Position numbers and translations under genes: made by a program
The notes under the pieces: generated by a model
Told to the model about the DNA's origin: nothing
The model's input: the letters and a program-made list of their open reading frames with translations, nothing else
Databases searched by the model: none
NCBI GenBank assembly: GCA_034661035.1
Contig: JAYEKM010000009.1
Coordinates: 1 to 46,618 of the forward strand
Length of the DNA: 46,618 nucleotides
Origin: JAGYLJ01 sp034661035
Lineage (GTDB): Bacteria > Patescibacteriota > Minisyncoccia > Phycocordibacterales > UBA12079
Reading direction: 5' to 3'
Part shown: positions 6,278 through 15,068 of the stretch, one piece after another
Layout: each line of letters begins with the position of its first letter
Position numbering within the stretch: the stretch's first letter is position 1

Positions 6278-8020
6278 TTATTTTGATTTACTAATTTCAG
6301 AGCCTAGATACTTATCCATTTTTTTAATATTAGCTTTTGTCTTAGTAAGATGGTTTTTAATAGAAGTCTTACCAGTAGCTGAAAGTTTTTTCTCACTCTT
6401 TAATTCTTTTTCTATTTCTTTTATATTCCCACTTAATAAAGTACTCATCTTTTTGACATCCCGATTGGCTATTATTTTATAAGCCTCTTGCATTTCCTTC
6501 TGAGATAAATAATACCAGAAACCTAGTCCTCCTCCTATTAAAATAATCAAAATGATTAAGATAAATATTTCAAACCAACCAAGGTCGATTAAGCCTAGTG
6601 AAAGTATAGCTGGAGCAGTTACCTTTATATCATAAACTTTTGATTCTAAGCTGATAGCTCCTTCGTCGTCTGTAGCTATGACAGAGAATGAGTAATTACC
6701 TTTTGTTAACAATTCATCCAAAACTATTTCCCATCTACCTGTTTCATCAGCTCCCATTATTTTTTCAGATACAACTTTTCCTTCTCTTTGAATGTTTAGC
6801 AGAACAAGATTTTTTGGAAGTGCTATTCCAGAAATAAAAATCATTTCTCCTTGTGAAATTTTTTCTGTGAAGAAATTAATTTGGGGAGTTCTAAGGGGAA
6901 GTACCTCAAACCTTAAGTCATCTTCTATACTATTACCGGCTTTATCAAAAATTCTAACAATCAGAAAATGTTCTCCTAATTCTTGGGCGGGAAGGGCTAA
7001 GAAAGAATCACCCTCTACTGTTATGGGGTTTTGTGTATCTATAAAAACTAAAGCGTGGGAATATCCAGAAAGACTATCTTCACTGCTAAATCTAATATTA
7101 GGAGAAGGATTTGTCGAAGCAATTGAACCTATTTCTGTCTCAAAAGCTAGTGGGGAAGTCGTATCAATAGATATCTTGTGATGAGTAACTTCACCCCAGC
7201 CTTGGTTGTTTTTAAATTGGACATGGACGTAATGAATACCCTCTTCTAGAACACCAATATTTTTACCATTATAAAGACCTTCTTCTGATGTCTCTGGTTC
7301 TGAACTAGCACTACTATCTACGCTGATGGCCACTTTGATGACATCTTCAGGAACTTCCCACAAAACAGTTGTCTCGCCTTGGTGGTCGTACCAAGTTTCT
7401 TGATTGGGGTAGAGAGGTATTCTTAGTTCAGGTTTAATTGGTAAATCTTTGACGGCAATAGCCTTTCTTTCAACTACTTGAGGAACTTCAATAACTTCTG
7501 GTGCATTAACACCATCGATACTAACAGAGTTAGTTGATTTTGTAATATTTAATCCCACTGATATATCTACGTTCTCCAAGGTAGATAATATATTTGTGCC
7601 TTTACCATCGTTGGCCGTAACAACCGCTTCTTTCATTTCTATAGTTCTTGACCCTGTCCCAATTGCCTTACAGTTTATCCTCAAAATTTGCAGTGATTCT
7701 CCTGAAACTCCTTTAGCAGTTCCTCCGACAAAAGTTAATTGGTCTTGACTGTCAGAAATCTTTGGGTCTTCAATCCAAAAATTAAATATAGAGTTTTGTC
7801 TGTCAACGTCAAGAATTTCTATATTAGCAGGAAAGATAACTTTGGTTTGAACAGCATTGATGAAATCTTCTTCTGAATTAACTTTTACATCCATGAAAAA
7901 TTCCTGTCCAATATCTAGGTTATGATATTCAGGTAGTAGATATAAGGTAGCTGCTTTTGCAATATCAAAAAAACAAAGGGATGAAATTGCTAGGGGGATT
8001 ATTAAAAGATATTTTTTCAT
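6278..8020 (-). CDS. Membrane-anchored surface protein with N-terminal cohesin-like domain
   Basis: 580 aa. A signal peptide (about 1-23, ending IAKA) is followed by a cohesin-type beta-sandwich (about 25-155; it opens LYLLPEYHNLDIGQEFFMDV and continues with FINAVQTKVIFP and LTFVGGTAKGVSG). Several Ig-like/bacterial surface modules cover about 200-475. One membrane helix (about 484-505, rich in Ile and Gly) precedes a basic 75-residue cytoplasmic coiled-coil tail. Cohesin domains bind dockerin modules, and the adjacent gene (21 nt upstream, same operon) ends in a dockerin, so the two products probably form a surface complex. Domain calls are by motif. Confidence 0.8.
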   Translation of the reverse strand: MKKYLLIIPLAISSLCFFDIAKAATLYLLPEYHNLDIGQEFFMDVKVNSEEDFINAVQTKVIFPANIEILDVDRQNSIFNFWIEDPKISDSQDQLTFVGGTAKGVSGESLQILRINCKAIGTGSRTIEMKEAVVTANDGKGTNILSTLENVDISVGLNITKSTNSVSIDGVNAPEVIEVPQVVERKAIAVKDLPIKPELRIPLYPNQETWYDHQGETTVLWEVPEDVIKVAISVDSSASSEPETSEEGLYNGKNIGVLEEGIHYVHVQFKNNQGWGEVTHHKISIDTTSPLAFETEIGSIASTNPSPNIRFSSEDSLSGYSHALVFIDTQNPITVEGDSFLALPAQELGEHFLIVRIFDKAGNSIEDDLRFEVLPLRTPQINFFTEKISQGEMIFISGIALPKNLVLLNIQREGKVVSEKIMGADETGRWEIVLDELLTKGNYSFSVIATDDEGAISLESKVYDIKVTAPAILSLGLIDLGWFEIFILIILIILIGGGLGFWYYLSQKEMQEAYKIIANRDVKKMSTLLSGNIKEIEKELKSEKKLSATGKTSIKNHLTKTKANIKKMDKYLGSEISKSK

Positions 8021-8041
8021 GATTAATATTAATTACTTTTT

Positions 8042-10150
8042 TTAAATTTTAACAGCTTTTAAAAATATACTAAAGTCTTTGATGTTTGTTATTCCGTCTA
8101 AATCTAAATCAATTTCTCTTTTTAGGTTATCATCATCACCTCCCCATCTAAATAGAAAGATACTCCAATCAACGACATCTACTGTCCCGTCCTTGTTAAA
8201 ATCAGCTCTTGGATAACTGAGAGAAGATATCTTGAAAGTTCGAGGGAATGAAAAATTACTTTCGGTGCCGTCTTCCAAGATTTGTTTTGTTCTGACATAA
8301 TGCAACCCTAGGGAAAAGTTTCCGGGTTCAAAGTTAAACAAATAACTTCCAGAATCATCTACTTTTGTTTCTCCTACAATTATATCATCAATTTCTAATT
8401 TTATTTTTGAATCTGGGGATGAGTAACCACTTATCGTAAGGGGATCAACTTGTCTTATTAAATCCTGATTAAAACTAACTGTGGGAGGCATAAAAATATC
8501 TAGCACTTCTAGCTTCTTATCGGTTGTAAAATCGACACTAAAAGACTGAGTTCCTGTTTCTTGTCCAGCTCGGTCTCTTGCTCTTAGGGTGAGAAAATAT
8601 TTTCCTGACAAAAGGGCAGTATAACTTATATAAAATTCTCCTGAGTCTGACATTTCATAAATTGAGAGAGGAACGTTTCTATAAATAGGATTAAGATTAT
8701 CTTTCATCTGGACAATTATTTTACTACCAGAGTAAGCTTGACCAGAAAAAATTACACTTGTCGGTGCAACTCCTCCTCCAGCCCCGCCAGCTTCAGGGAT
8801 TACAATATTAGGAACAGGATTTGTTTGAGCATTAATTACGTTTGATATATCAGAAGTGTTTGAATTATCATCTGTAGTTTTAATTGCAAAATAGTAAATC
8901 ACCTCAGAGTCTAGGTTAGACACAGTCATTAGTTCGTAGGTACCAGAGAGAGCAGGAATTGGCTCCCCACTAACTTGTATCGCTGAACTCCAATTAGCTT
9001 CTGTAATGATAGCGGTGGAATATCTAACATCATAACTTGTGGCTGTTCCAGTAGAACCATCATCACCAACAGCTGTCCAATTTAAATCAATAGATGTTTG
9101 AGTAGGACTAGAAGCAGCTAAATCAGAAATAGCTGAAGGAGCAGTTGTGTCCGGAGCAGGTGGAACGGCATTAGTAGTTGCATTTGTAATATTAGAGATA
9201 TCGGAAATATTAGGAACCTCATCGCTAGTTTTAATAGCGAAGTAATATGTAGTATCGGTAGTTAATCCAGACACGGTCATTGATTCGGAACTGCCTGAAG
9301 TACTCGGAGTAGGTTCTCCAGATACTTGAGTAGCAGATGACCAGTTAGCTTCTGTGATGTTTGCAGTGGAGTAACGGATATCATAAGCAGTGGCTGTTCC
9401 AGTAGAACCATCATCACCAACAGCTGTCCAAGTTAATCCAATCGATGTTTGTGTTGGATTGGAGGCAGACAGATTTGAGATAGATGAAGGGGGGGTGGTA
9501 TCGGGAGGGGGAGTGACAGTATAGGTTACCACTACCTCAAGATAATTAGTTCTCATGTCTTCTGAGTCATTATCTGTTGTTACTACAAATTCAAGTTGTC
9601 CAGAAGTTCCATTTATATAAGTTGCAAAATCAGTGGTTAAATTTCTGATTAAATCTGTATTAGTATCTTGTGGAATAGAAAGAGAACTTCCCAACTGTAT
9701 CCAAGTATTAGTTCCTCCAAACTCGTTTAATCCATTTTTTCTTAACCAGATAGAATGGTTTGAAGCTAAGCTCCCGTCAGTATTTCCATTCCACTTGATT
9801 TGAATATTAGAAATATCTGAAATAGATTCTTGAATAAAAAATCTATAGGTCATTGCCATTTCATCATTGTTACCAGGGTCGTCAGTTGCCCACTGTAAAG
9901 AGTTATCGGAGGATATATTTGAGTACTCAGTATCCGTCGGATTGGCAGAGTCATTTTGTTCTACGAGAGTCGTCCAAGGAAAAACATCAGAATCGTGTTC
10001 TATTGCAATAGGGTAACCGTTGGCCCCGTGATTAGTAGTAGTCACTCCTAAGAAATTATAAATAGTTGTGTCAGCCCAAATTGTCCCAGCAGACAAAGCA
10101 TTCGCTGTAATAAACACAGATATTAATATAATCTTTTTAAAAAACGACAT
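8042..10150 (-). CDS. Secreted FN3-repeat protein with C-terminal dockerin
   Basis: 702 aa. Signal peptide about 1-27. The first domain (about 30-215) is a beta-rich module of unknown type. Two fibronectin type III domains follow (about 218-325 and 335-445), then a Gly-rich hinge (AGGAGGG), two Ig-like domains (about 455-640) and a type I dockerin at 647-702. The dockerin has two calcium loops: DFNKDGTVDVVDW from residue 650 and DLDLDGITNIKDF from 681. There is no membrane anchor, so surface retention may depend on the neighbouring cohesin protein. The two FN3 units are recent duplicates at the DNA level. Confidence 0.85.
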   Translation of the reverse strand: MSFFKKIILISVFITANALSAGTIWADTTIYNFLGVTTTNHGANGYPIAIEHDSDVFPWTTLVEQNDSANPTDTEYSNISSDNSLQWATDDPGNNDEMAMTYRFFIQESISDISNIQIKWNGNTDGSLASNHSIWLRKNGLNEFGGTNTWIQLGSSLSIPQDTNTDLIRNLTTDFATYINGTSGQLEFVVTTDNDSEDMRTNYLEVVVTYTVTPPPDTTPPSSISNLSASNPTQTSIGLTWTAVGDDGSTGTATAYDIRYSTANITEANWSSATQVSGEPTPSTSGSSESMTVSGLTTDTTYYFAIKTSDEVPNISDISNITNATTNAVPPAPDTTAPSAISDLAASSPTQTSIDLNWTAVGDDGSTGTATSYDVRYSTAIITEANWSSAIQVSGEPIPALSGTYELMTVSNLDSEVIYYFAIKTTDDNSNTSDISNVINAQTNPVPNIVIPEAGGAGGGVAPTSVIFSGQAYSGSKIIVQMKDNLNPIYRNVPLSIYEMSDSGEFYISYTALLSGKYFLTLRARDRAGQETGTQSFSVDFTTDKKLEVLDIFMPPTVSFNQDLIRQVDPLTISGYSSPDSKIKLEIDDIIVGETKVDDSGSYLFNFEPGNFSLGLHYVRTKQILEDGTESNFSFPRTFKISSLSYPRADFNKDGTVDVVDWSIFLFRWGGDDDNLKREIDLDLDGITNIKDFSIFLKAVKI
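8816..9499 (-). repeat. Tandem duplication encoding two FN3 domains
   Basis: The two FN3 coding units are spaced 351 bp (117 codons) apart. They share long identical stretches, for example about 42 identical bases starting at 9039 and again at 9390. They also encode the shared peptide WTAVGDDGSTGTAT. This indicates a recent in-frame duplication or recombination-maintained repeat. Confidence 0.8.
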
Positions 10151-10183
10151 CTACAATTTATTTAATTATTCTGTTTAAAATAA

Positions 10184-10621
10184 TTATGACTTCTTATCTT
10201 CTTTTTCTTTGTTAGGTGAAGAAGATTCTTTTCCTTCAGGGTTGCTTTCTGACACAAAAAATTCTTTGACTTTATCCACAATTTCTCCGACAGCGTGTTG
10301 TGATTTAACAATATAGTCATTAGCCCCTAGAAGTAGTCCTTTTTTAATATCATCATCACTTCCTAACATAGTTAGGATCATTACAGGAATTTTAGCTGTC
10401 TCGGGTGATTTTTTAAGATTTTCTAATACTTCAAAGCCATGCATTTTAGGAAGCATCAGGTCTAAAAGAACCAAGTTTGGCTTTTTAGAGGTTGCTAAAT
10501 CTAACCCTTTTTCTCCGTCAGTGGCTAAATGAACTTTAAAATTAGCTTCTTCCAATTCTTCTTTTATCACCTTAGATAGGATTTCATCATCCTCCACTAG
10601 AACTATTTTGATATCTTTCAT
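10184..10621 (-). CDS. Stand-alone response regulator receiver with charged tail
   Basis: 145 aa. The receiver covers 1-122 with the acidic pocket E10-D11-D12, phosphoacceptor D54 (LLDLMLP), T84 (ILTMLG) and K106 (YIVKS). A hydrophilic, disordered-looking tail of about 20 residues (Ser, Pro, Lys, Glu) replaces an output domain. It lies 140 nt downstream of the kinase gene and 33 nt upstream of the dockerin protein gene. It is closely similar in plan to the receiver at 5870-6247, so the two receivers bracket the cohesin/dockerin pair. Confidence 0.92.
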   Translation of the reverse strand: MKDIKIVLVEDDEILSKVIKEELEEANFKVHLATDGEKGLDLATSKKPNLVLLDLMLPKMHGFEVLENLKKSPETAKIPVMILTMLGSDDDIKKGLLLGANDYIVKSQHAVGEIVDKVKEFFVSESNPEGKESSSPNKEKEDKKS

Positions 10622-10762
10622 ATTTTGGTGGGTGGAATGTAGAACGTAGAACGTAGTTTTTAAATTTTCATTTTATGAAAATTTCACCACCTTCCATTTA
10701 TTCACCTTCCACTTTCTAACTAATTAATAATTAAATGTATTATACCAAACTTATTTTCAAAA

Positions 10763-12604
10763 CTAAACAAAACTTTTGCCACCCTCCTGAGCCTTGGATT
10801 TTATTGGGAGAGTAACGAAAAAAGTAGTTCCTTTATTTAATTCTGATTCAAATCTAATTTCACCTTTTAGCATTTCAACAGTTTGTTTTGTTATGTAAAG
10901 ACCAAAGCCTGTTCCATCTGTTTTAATTTGTTGGGCGTTCTCTCCTCTAGTGAATTTTTCAAAAATAGTAGCTTGGTTTTGAGGAGGGATACCAATCCCA
11001 CTATCTTTGATTTTTAGCATGAAATTATTTTTCTTTTTAGCTGATTCTACAAGGATATCAATTTCCCCTTTTTCGGGGGTATATTCAATCGCATTAGATA
11101 CAAGTGATTGAACTATATTTCTTAAGGCTGATTGGTCTGTCAAAACCTTTTGGTCTTTTAACTTATTAGTGAAAGTTAAATTAATTTTTTTCTTTGTTAT
11201 GAGAGGACTTGTTTCGCTTAGATAACTTTCTATAAATTCGTTTAAATCTATTTCCTGAGGTTTGATAGCTATTTTACCTCCCTCTATTCGGGAGACATTT
11301 AATAAATCATCCACCAATCTTGAAAGTTTTTTTGTCGAAAGATTAATATCTTCAATATATTGTCTTTCTTTTTCTGGTAGGCTAGTTGAGTGTTTAATAA
11401 GTCTTTCAGATACCCATTTTATTCCAGTTAGAGGAGTTCTTAACTGATGAGAAGCAATTGATACGAAATCAGATTTCATCTGGTCGATTTCTCTTTCCTT
11501 GGAAACATCTCTAAAGACAACAACACAACCAATTACTTTTCCCTCAGCGTCTTTTATTGGGGCAGAACTGTCAGCCACTGGTATTTTCCTCTTATCTTTT
11601 CTGACTAATAAGGTATGGTTTGTCATTTCCTGAATAGTTCCTAGTTTAATAGCATCTTTAACGAACTTGTCATTTATTTTCCCGTCTTTTTCAAAGATAA
11701 ATTTTAGGACTTTTTTATAATTCTTACCGACAGCTTCTTCTTCTGAAAACCCCGAGATTTGAGACGCGACTTCATTAAATATCATAATTTTGTAGTCTTT
11801 ATCTATAACAAAAACCCCATCACCAATACTTTGGAGAATGGTGGCTACTTTTTTTTGTTCGATTTCAGTCAGTTCTTTTTCTTCTTGAACATCCTCTAAA
11901 ATATTTAAGGTGGCGAGTTGTTGGTTTTCGATATTGGTTTGTTTTTCTGAGATTTCTTTCGTTTGAGATTTAACTCTTTGGTTAATTTCTAGATGAGACT
12001 TCTTAATGGCTTTAGTCATCTTATCAAAAGCTCTTGATAATTGACCTATTTCGTCTTTGGAATTAGTTCCTACTTTATAATCTAAATTTCCTTTAGTGAC
12101 GATAGCTATTCCTGATTGAAGAGCAGTGATTGGTTTACTAATACCTCTAGCCGTCAGATAAGCAATAATAAAAAAGATAAATAAGACAATAGAAATTCGC
12201 AAAAGAGAAAATTTCAATAAATCTTTAGTTGGAGCTAAGGCTTCAGTTACATCAACTTCAGCTAAAATACACCAACTCATTTCGTGAGAGATGTGATGGG
12301 AGCCTAAAACGTTTATTCCTCTGTAGTCCTTATACACGGTTGAAGCTTTATGATCGATATGTTTTTGTTCTTCGTGTATTGAGCTTTCTTCTGGATGTTT
12401 AGCTAGCATTTCTAAGCAATTTTTAGCATTTTCAGATTCAACTTTGAATTTAAGAAAAGGGTTTTCTTCAAATAAGAGGGGGGTTATTGCATAGCCATCT
12501 TTATTTATAATATAAGTCTCTCCTGTCTCTCCTAATCCAGTTCTGTCCGCTAAAATATTATCTAAGATTATTGTTTCTATTCTAGCAACCATAACACCTA
12601 ACAA
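10763..12604 (-). CDS. Sensor histidine kinase, C-terminal part (HAMP-PAS-HisKA-HATPase)
   Basis: 613 aa, but the frame continues upstream to about 12745 with no start, so this is the main part of a gene broken by a frameshift. The rest of the periplasmic Cache sensor (about 1-130) is followed by a membrane helix (about 133-150), HAMP (about 151-205), a coiled coil, and PAS (about 252-372; NEVASQISGF). HisKA has the phospho-acceptor His in ASHQLRTPLTGIKW (about 388), and HATPase_c has the N box NAIEYTPEKG, G1 DSGIGIPP and G2 GTGFGLYI. All kinase motifs are intact. Restoring one base at the A7 tract joins it to the N-terminal piece at 12733-13116, giving about 784 aa. It is probably the kinase for the two stand-alone receivers. 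Confidence 0.9.
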   Translation of the reverse strand: MLGVMVARIETIILDNILADRTGLGETGETYIINKDGYAITPLLFEENPFLKFKVESENAKNCLEMLAKHPEESSIHEEQKHIDHKASTVYKDYRGINVLGSHHISHEMSWCILAEVDVTEALAPTKDLLKFSLLRISIVLFIFFIIAYLTARGISKPITALQSGIAIVTKGNLDYKVGTNSKDEIGQLSRAFDKMTKAIKKSHLEINQRVKSQTKEISEKQTNIENQQLATLNILEDVQEEKELTEIEQKKVATILQSIGDGVFVIDKDYKIMIFNEVASQISGFSEEEAVGKNYKKVLKFIFEKDGKINDKFVKDAIKLGTIQEMTNHTLLVRKDKRKIPVADSSAPIKDAEGKVIGCVVVFRDVSKEREIDQMKSDFVSIASHQLRTPLTGIKWVSERLIKHSTSLPEKERQYIEDINLSTKKLSRLVDDLLNVSRIEGGKIAIKPQEIDLNEFIESYLSETSPLITKKKINLTFTNKLKDQKVLTDQSALRNIVQSLVSNAIEYTPEKGEIDILVESAKKKNNFMLKIKDSGIGIPPQNQATIFEKFTRGENAQQIKTDGTGFGLYITKQTVEMLKGEIRFESELNKGTTFFVTLPIKSKAQEGGKSFV

Positions 12605-12732
12605 TTCTCCTGTTTCAGATGTAATCGGAGTCGAAACAGCTAAAGAATTTTTATGAGTTGTTTCTAAATAATAGGCATCTTTTATGTAAGTTTCTTTTGA
12701 TCCCTTTATAAAATAATCATTATTTGATTCGT

Positions 12733-13116
12733 CTATTCCAATATTTTTTTATTATTAGAACAAATGATTTCCCCGTTAATATTCAATGTAAATAATTCGT
12801 AAATCGTACTGTCGGTTTTTACGATTTTATCAATTCTATTACAAGCATTTTGAATATCGTTATCATAATTTAGACTATTTTTGTCAAAAATCTTTTTAAA
12901 GATGAAAGAAGATGCTATCATTTCAACTTTTTCTCTTTCTGTATTTAAGAATGTATCAATATGGTGAGCTCTAGAAGAAACAGCTGTTTCTAAATGTGCA
13001 TTGGTGATTGTTTTAAGACTATTAACATTAAAAAAATAAGAATATAAAGTTGCTACTGATAATACAATTACAGCAGTTAAAACAATAGGTAAAATTATTT
13101 TTGTCCTAATTTTCAT
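12733..13116 (-). CDS. Sensor histidine kinase, N-terminal part (frameshifted)
   Basis: 127 aa: a membrane helix at about 8-29 followed by the start of a periplasmic double-Cache domain. The frame ends in the sequence CSNNKKILE, where a run of seven A (minus strand; T7 at 12744-12750) is followed by the stop. With eight A the protein would read on through NIGIDESNNDYF into the kinase frame at 10763-12604. The gene lies 3 nt after the hemerythrin gene, so it starts in the same operon. Either a one-base deletion, a sequencing error or a -1 slippage site explains the break. Confidence 0.8.
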   Translation of the reverse strand: MKIRTKIILPIVLTAVIVLSVATLYSYFFNVNSLKTITNAHLETAVSSRAHHIDTFLNTEREKVEMIASSFIFKKIFDKNSLNYDNDIQNACNRIDKIVKTDSTIYELFTLNINGEIICSNNKKILE

Positions 13117-13119
13117 ATT

Positions 13120-13539
13120 TTAAAAAAGTCCATTCTTATTAAAAGTTTCTGTATATTTTTTATCATCGTCGGTTAGATGGGAAAAGAACCAATCTTCTAA
13201 AAAGTCTAATAAATCAAAACAAGTTTGAGGGTAATTTTCTTTAGGGTTGGATAATTTTTTTTGAAATTCCTCTACTTCTTCGCCAAATCTTTTATGTTCA
13301 GCCATATGTTCTTTTGTGTTTTTATAGTTAAATTGGTGAAAATATTTTTCTTCTGTAGAAAAATGGTTGGTTTTGAAGTTTTTTAAATCCTTCAAAATTT
13401 TGGAAAAATTTTCTTTTAAGTTTTTATCTTGATTATTTATTACAATATAAAGTCTATTAATCATTTCAATTAACTTTTTGTGTTGTTCGTCTAACTCTTT
13501 AACGTTGACGCTATATTCTTCTTTCCATTCTATTAACAT
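13120..13539 (-). CDS. Bacteriohemerythrin
   Basis: 139 aa with the full set of di-iron ligands in the expected order and spacing: H20 (DEQHKKL), H59 and E63 (NHFSTEE), H78 and H82 (EHMAEHKRF), H121 and D126 (FSHLTDDD). Hemerythrins bind oxygen reversibly and serve as oxygen stores or sensors in microaerophiles and anaerobes. The position directly between a Cache-HAMP sensor and the histidine kinase (3-nt gap) suggests a role in oxygen sensing for this signalling block. Confidence 0.95.
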   Translation of the reverse strand: MLIEWKEEYSVNVKELDEQHKKLIEMINRLYIVINNQDKNLKENFSKILKDLKNFKTNHFSTEEKYFHQFNYKNTKEHMAEHKRFGEEVEEFQKKLSNPKENYPQTCFDLLDFLEDWFFSHLTDDDKKYTETFNKNGLF

Positions 13540-13610
13540 AATTTTTGGTAGGTAGAATGTTGAGGGTAGAAAGTTGTATTTAAAATTTACCTTTCTCTAC
13601 TCTCTATTTA

Positions 13611-14912
13611 TTAATTATTAATTTTCTTTTTTAATTTAATAATTTCTTTTTTTAATTCAATCATTTTTAGTTCGCGACCGGTCATTGACTTGTTCATTTT
13701 TTCAAGTTGTTCAGTCCGTTTTTTTATTTTTTGTTCTGTATTATTTCTTGATTGTGAAAGATCATCGGTCATTTTATTAAAACTTTTTGTTAATTGACCT
13801 ATTTCATCATCTGAATTTGAAGAAATTTTTTGAGTAAGATTCCCTTTTGAAATTTCTTGAGTCAATAAAATTAAATTTTTTATAGGGTTAACTATTGTTT
13901 TGTAAATAAAGACAAAATAAATAATAACAATCAAAACAAATAATAATAATAATGTTTTAATAAAATTAAATTGTGATTCTTCAAAAACTGAAATAAATTC
14001 TGAAAAATCTTTTATTATTAATATAGATCCTACTAATCTTTTTCCGGCGTCATATAAAGGTAATCCTCCACACATGTGCCCTTTCTTTTCTTCACTATCA
14101 TAAATAGAAATAAAAGTTGGTTCATTCTGATTTTGAATCATTTTAGAATTTTCAGAATTAAAACACTTTTTAAATATCTTGTCAGAATTTAAAGTTTTTT
14201 CTGAGATATTTGAATTAATTACAATTTCATCACCAAAACTATTCCAGTTGTCATTTAAATTTTTATTTTCTCTAACTGATTTCCATTTTTCTTTATCTAA
14301 ATATTTTTTTTGTACAAATATGGAAAAATCTCCACCACTTTCTGTTTTTAAAATTTCTAAAAAATGATCTATCTCTTCCCCAAATTCTACATAGCCAATA
14401 AGTTCTTTATTTTCATAATAAGGTTTTACTACCCGTAGAGCAAAAGCTGTTTTTCCTAATTCAATTCCAGCTCCTATTTTTTTGGTTTCTTTTGCTTGAT
14501 CAAAAGTGAATCTAGTAATTTCATCACCATAAATACCTTTATTATGTAATCTTAAAAAAGTATATCCTTCAGGAGTATGAAAATAAAAATGAGTGATTCC
14601 AAAATCGTTTTTGATTTTTTCAAAAATAGGGCTTGCAACTGTATATAATTTTTCTCTATCTTTTTCTATAAAAATATCTTTATAAAATTTATTATCTAAA
14701 AATAAATCTAAAGAAGAAGAAAGCATATTAATATTCGTATCTAAAATGTGTGTGAAATTTTTACTTATTTCTTTTAGGATAATATCAGATTCAATTTTGA
14801 CAAGATTATCTGTGGTATTTTCAGTGATAAAATAAGAAGTTACCGATGCAAAAAGTATTGAAATAATTATTCCACTTAACAATTTTGTTCCAATTTTAAA
14901 ATTTTTAAACAT
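13611..14912 (-). CDS. Membrane sensor with double-Cache and HAMP domains, no kinase
   Basis: 433 aa. A membrane helix (about 11-29) is followed by a periplasmic Cache_3/Cache_2-like sensor (about 35-315), recognisable by HFYFHTPEGYTFLRLHNKG and YGDEI. A second helix (about 318-338), HAMP (about 340-393) and a coiled coil end in MTGRELKMIELKKEI (about 410-424). No HisKA, HATPase, GGDEF or MCP signalling domain follows, so it must signal through the coiled coil. The same GRELKMIELK tail is encoded, out of frame, at the end of the next gene upstream (PAS protein), suggesting a shared docking or dimerisation segment. Confidence 0.85.
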   Translation of the reverse strand: MFKNFKIGTKLLSGIIISILFASVTSYFITENTTDNLVKIESDIILKEISKNFTHILDTNINMLSSSLDLFLDNKFYKDIFIEKDREKLYTVASPIFEKIKNDFGITHFYFHTPEGYTFLRLHNKGIYGDEITRFTFDQAKETKKIGAGIELGKTAFALRVVKPYYENKELIGYVEFGEEIDHFLEILKTESGGDFSIFVQKKYLDKEKWKSVRENKNLNDNWNSFGDEIVINSNISEKTLNSDKIFKKCFNSENSKMIQNQNEPTFISIYDSEEKKGHMCGGLPLYDAGKRLVGSILIIKDFSEFISVFEESQFNFIKTLLLLFVLIVIIYFVFIYKTIVNPIKNLILLTQEISKGNLTQKISSNSDDEIGQLTKSFNKMTDDLSQSRNNTEQKIKKRTEQLEKMNKSMTGRELKMIELKKEIIKLKKKINN

Positions 14913-14940
14913 TATTTTTTATTTTTTAAAGAGAAGACAG

Positions 14941-15068
14941 TCATTTTTTTGTAAGTTCTTTTTCTAATTGACTAATTTGAGTTTTGAGCTCAATCATTTT
15001 TAATTCTCGTCCTACCATCAATTTATTCATTTTCTCTGTCTCTGCTATTTTATCTTGTAATTTTTTTT
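14941..15068 (-). pseudogene. Out-of-frame C-terminal tail of the PAS protein
   Basis: In the -1 frame relative to the PAS ORF, the minus strand encodes KLQDKIAETEKMNKLMVG followed by RELKMIELK and a Lys-rich end, stopping at TGA (14941-14943). It contains no independent start. The break is at an A8 tract (T8 at 15061-15068). A ninth A would fuse it to the PAS domain, giving about 178 residues. The tail is nearly the same as that of the Cache-HAMP protein downstream. Confidence 0.75.

Noticed and set aside
10622..10762. Short repeats GTAGAACGTAGAACGTAG and a hairpin between kinase and receiver
   Set aside because: It is a microsatellite-like stretch in an ordinary 140-nt gap. A loosely similar sequence at 13543-13580 is too degenerate to call a repeat family.
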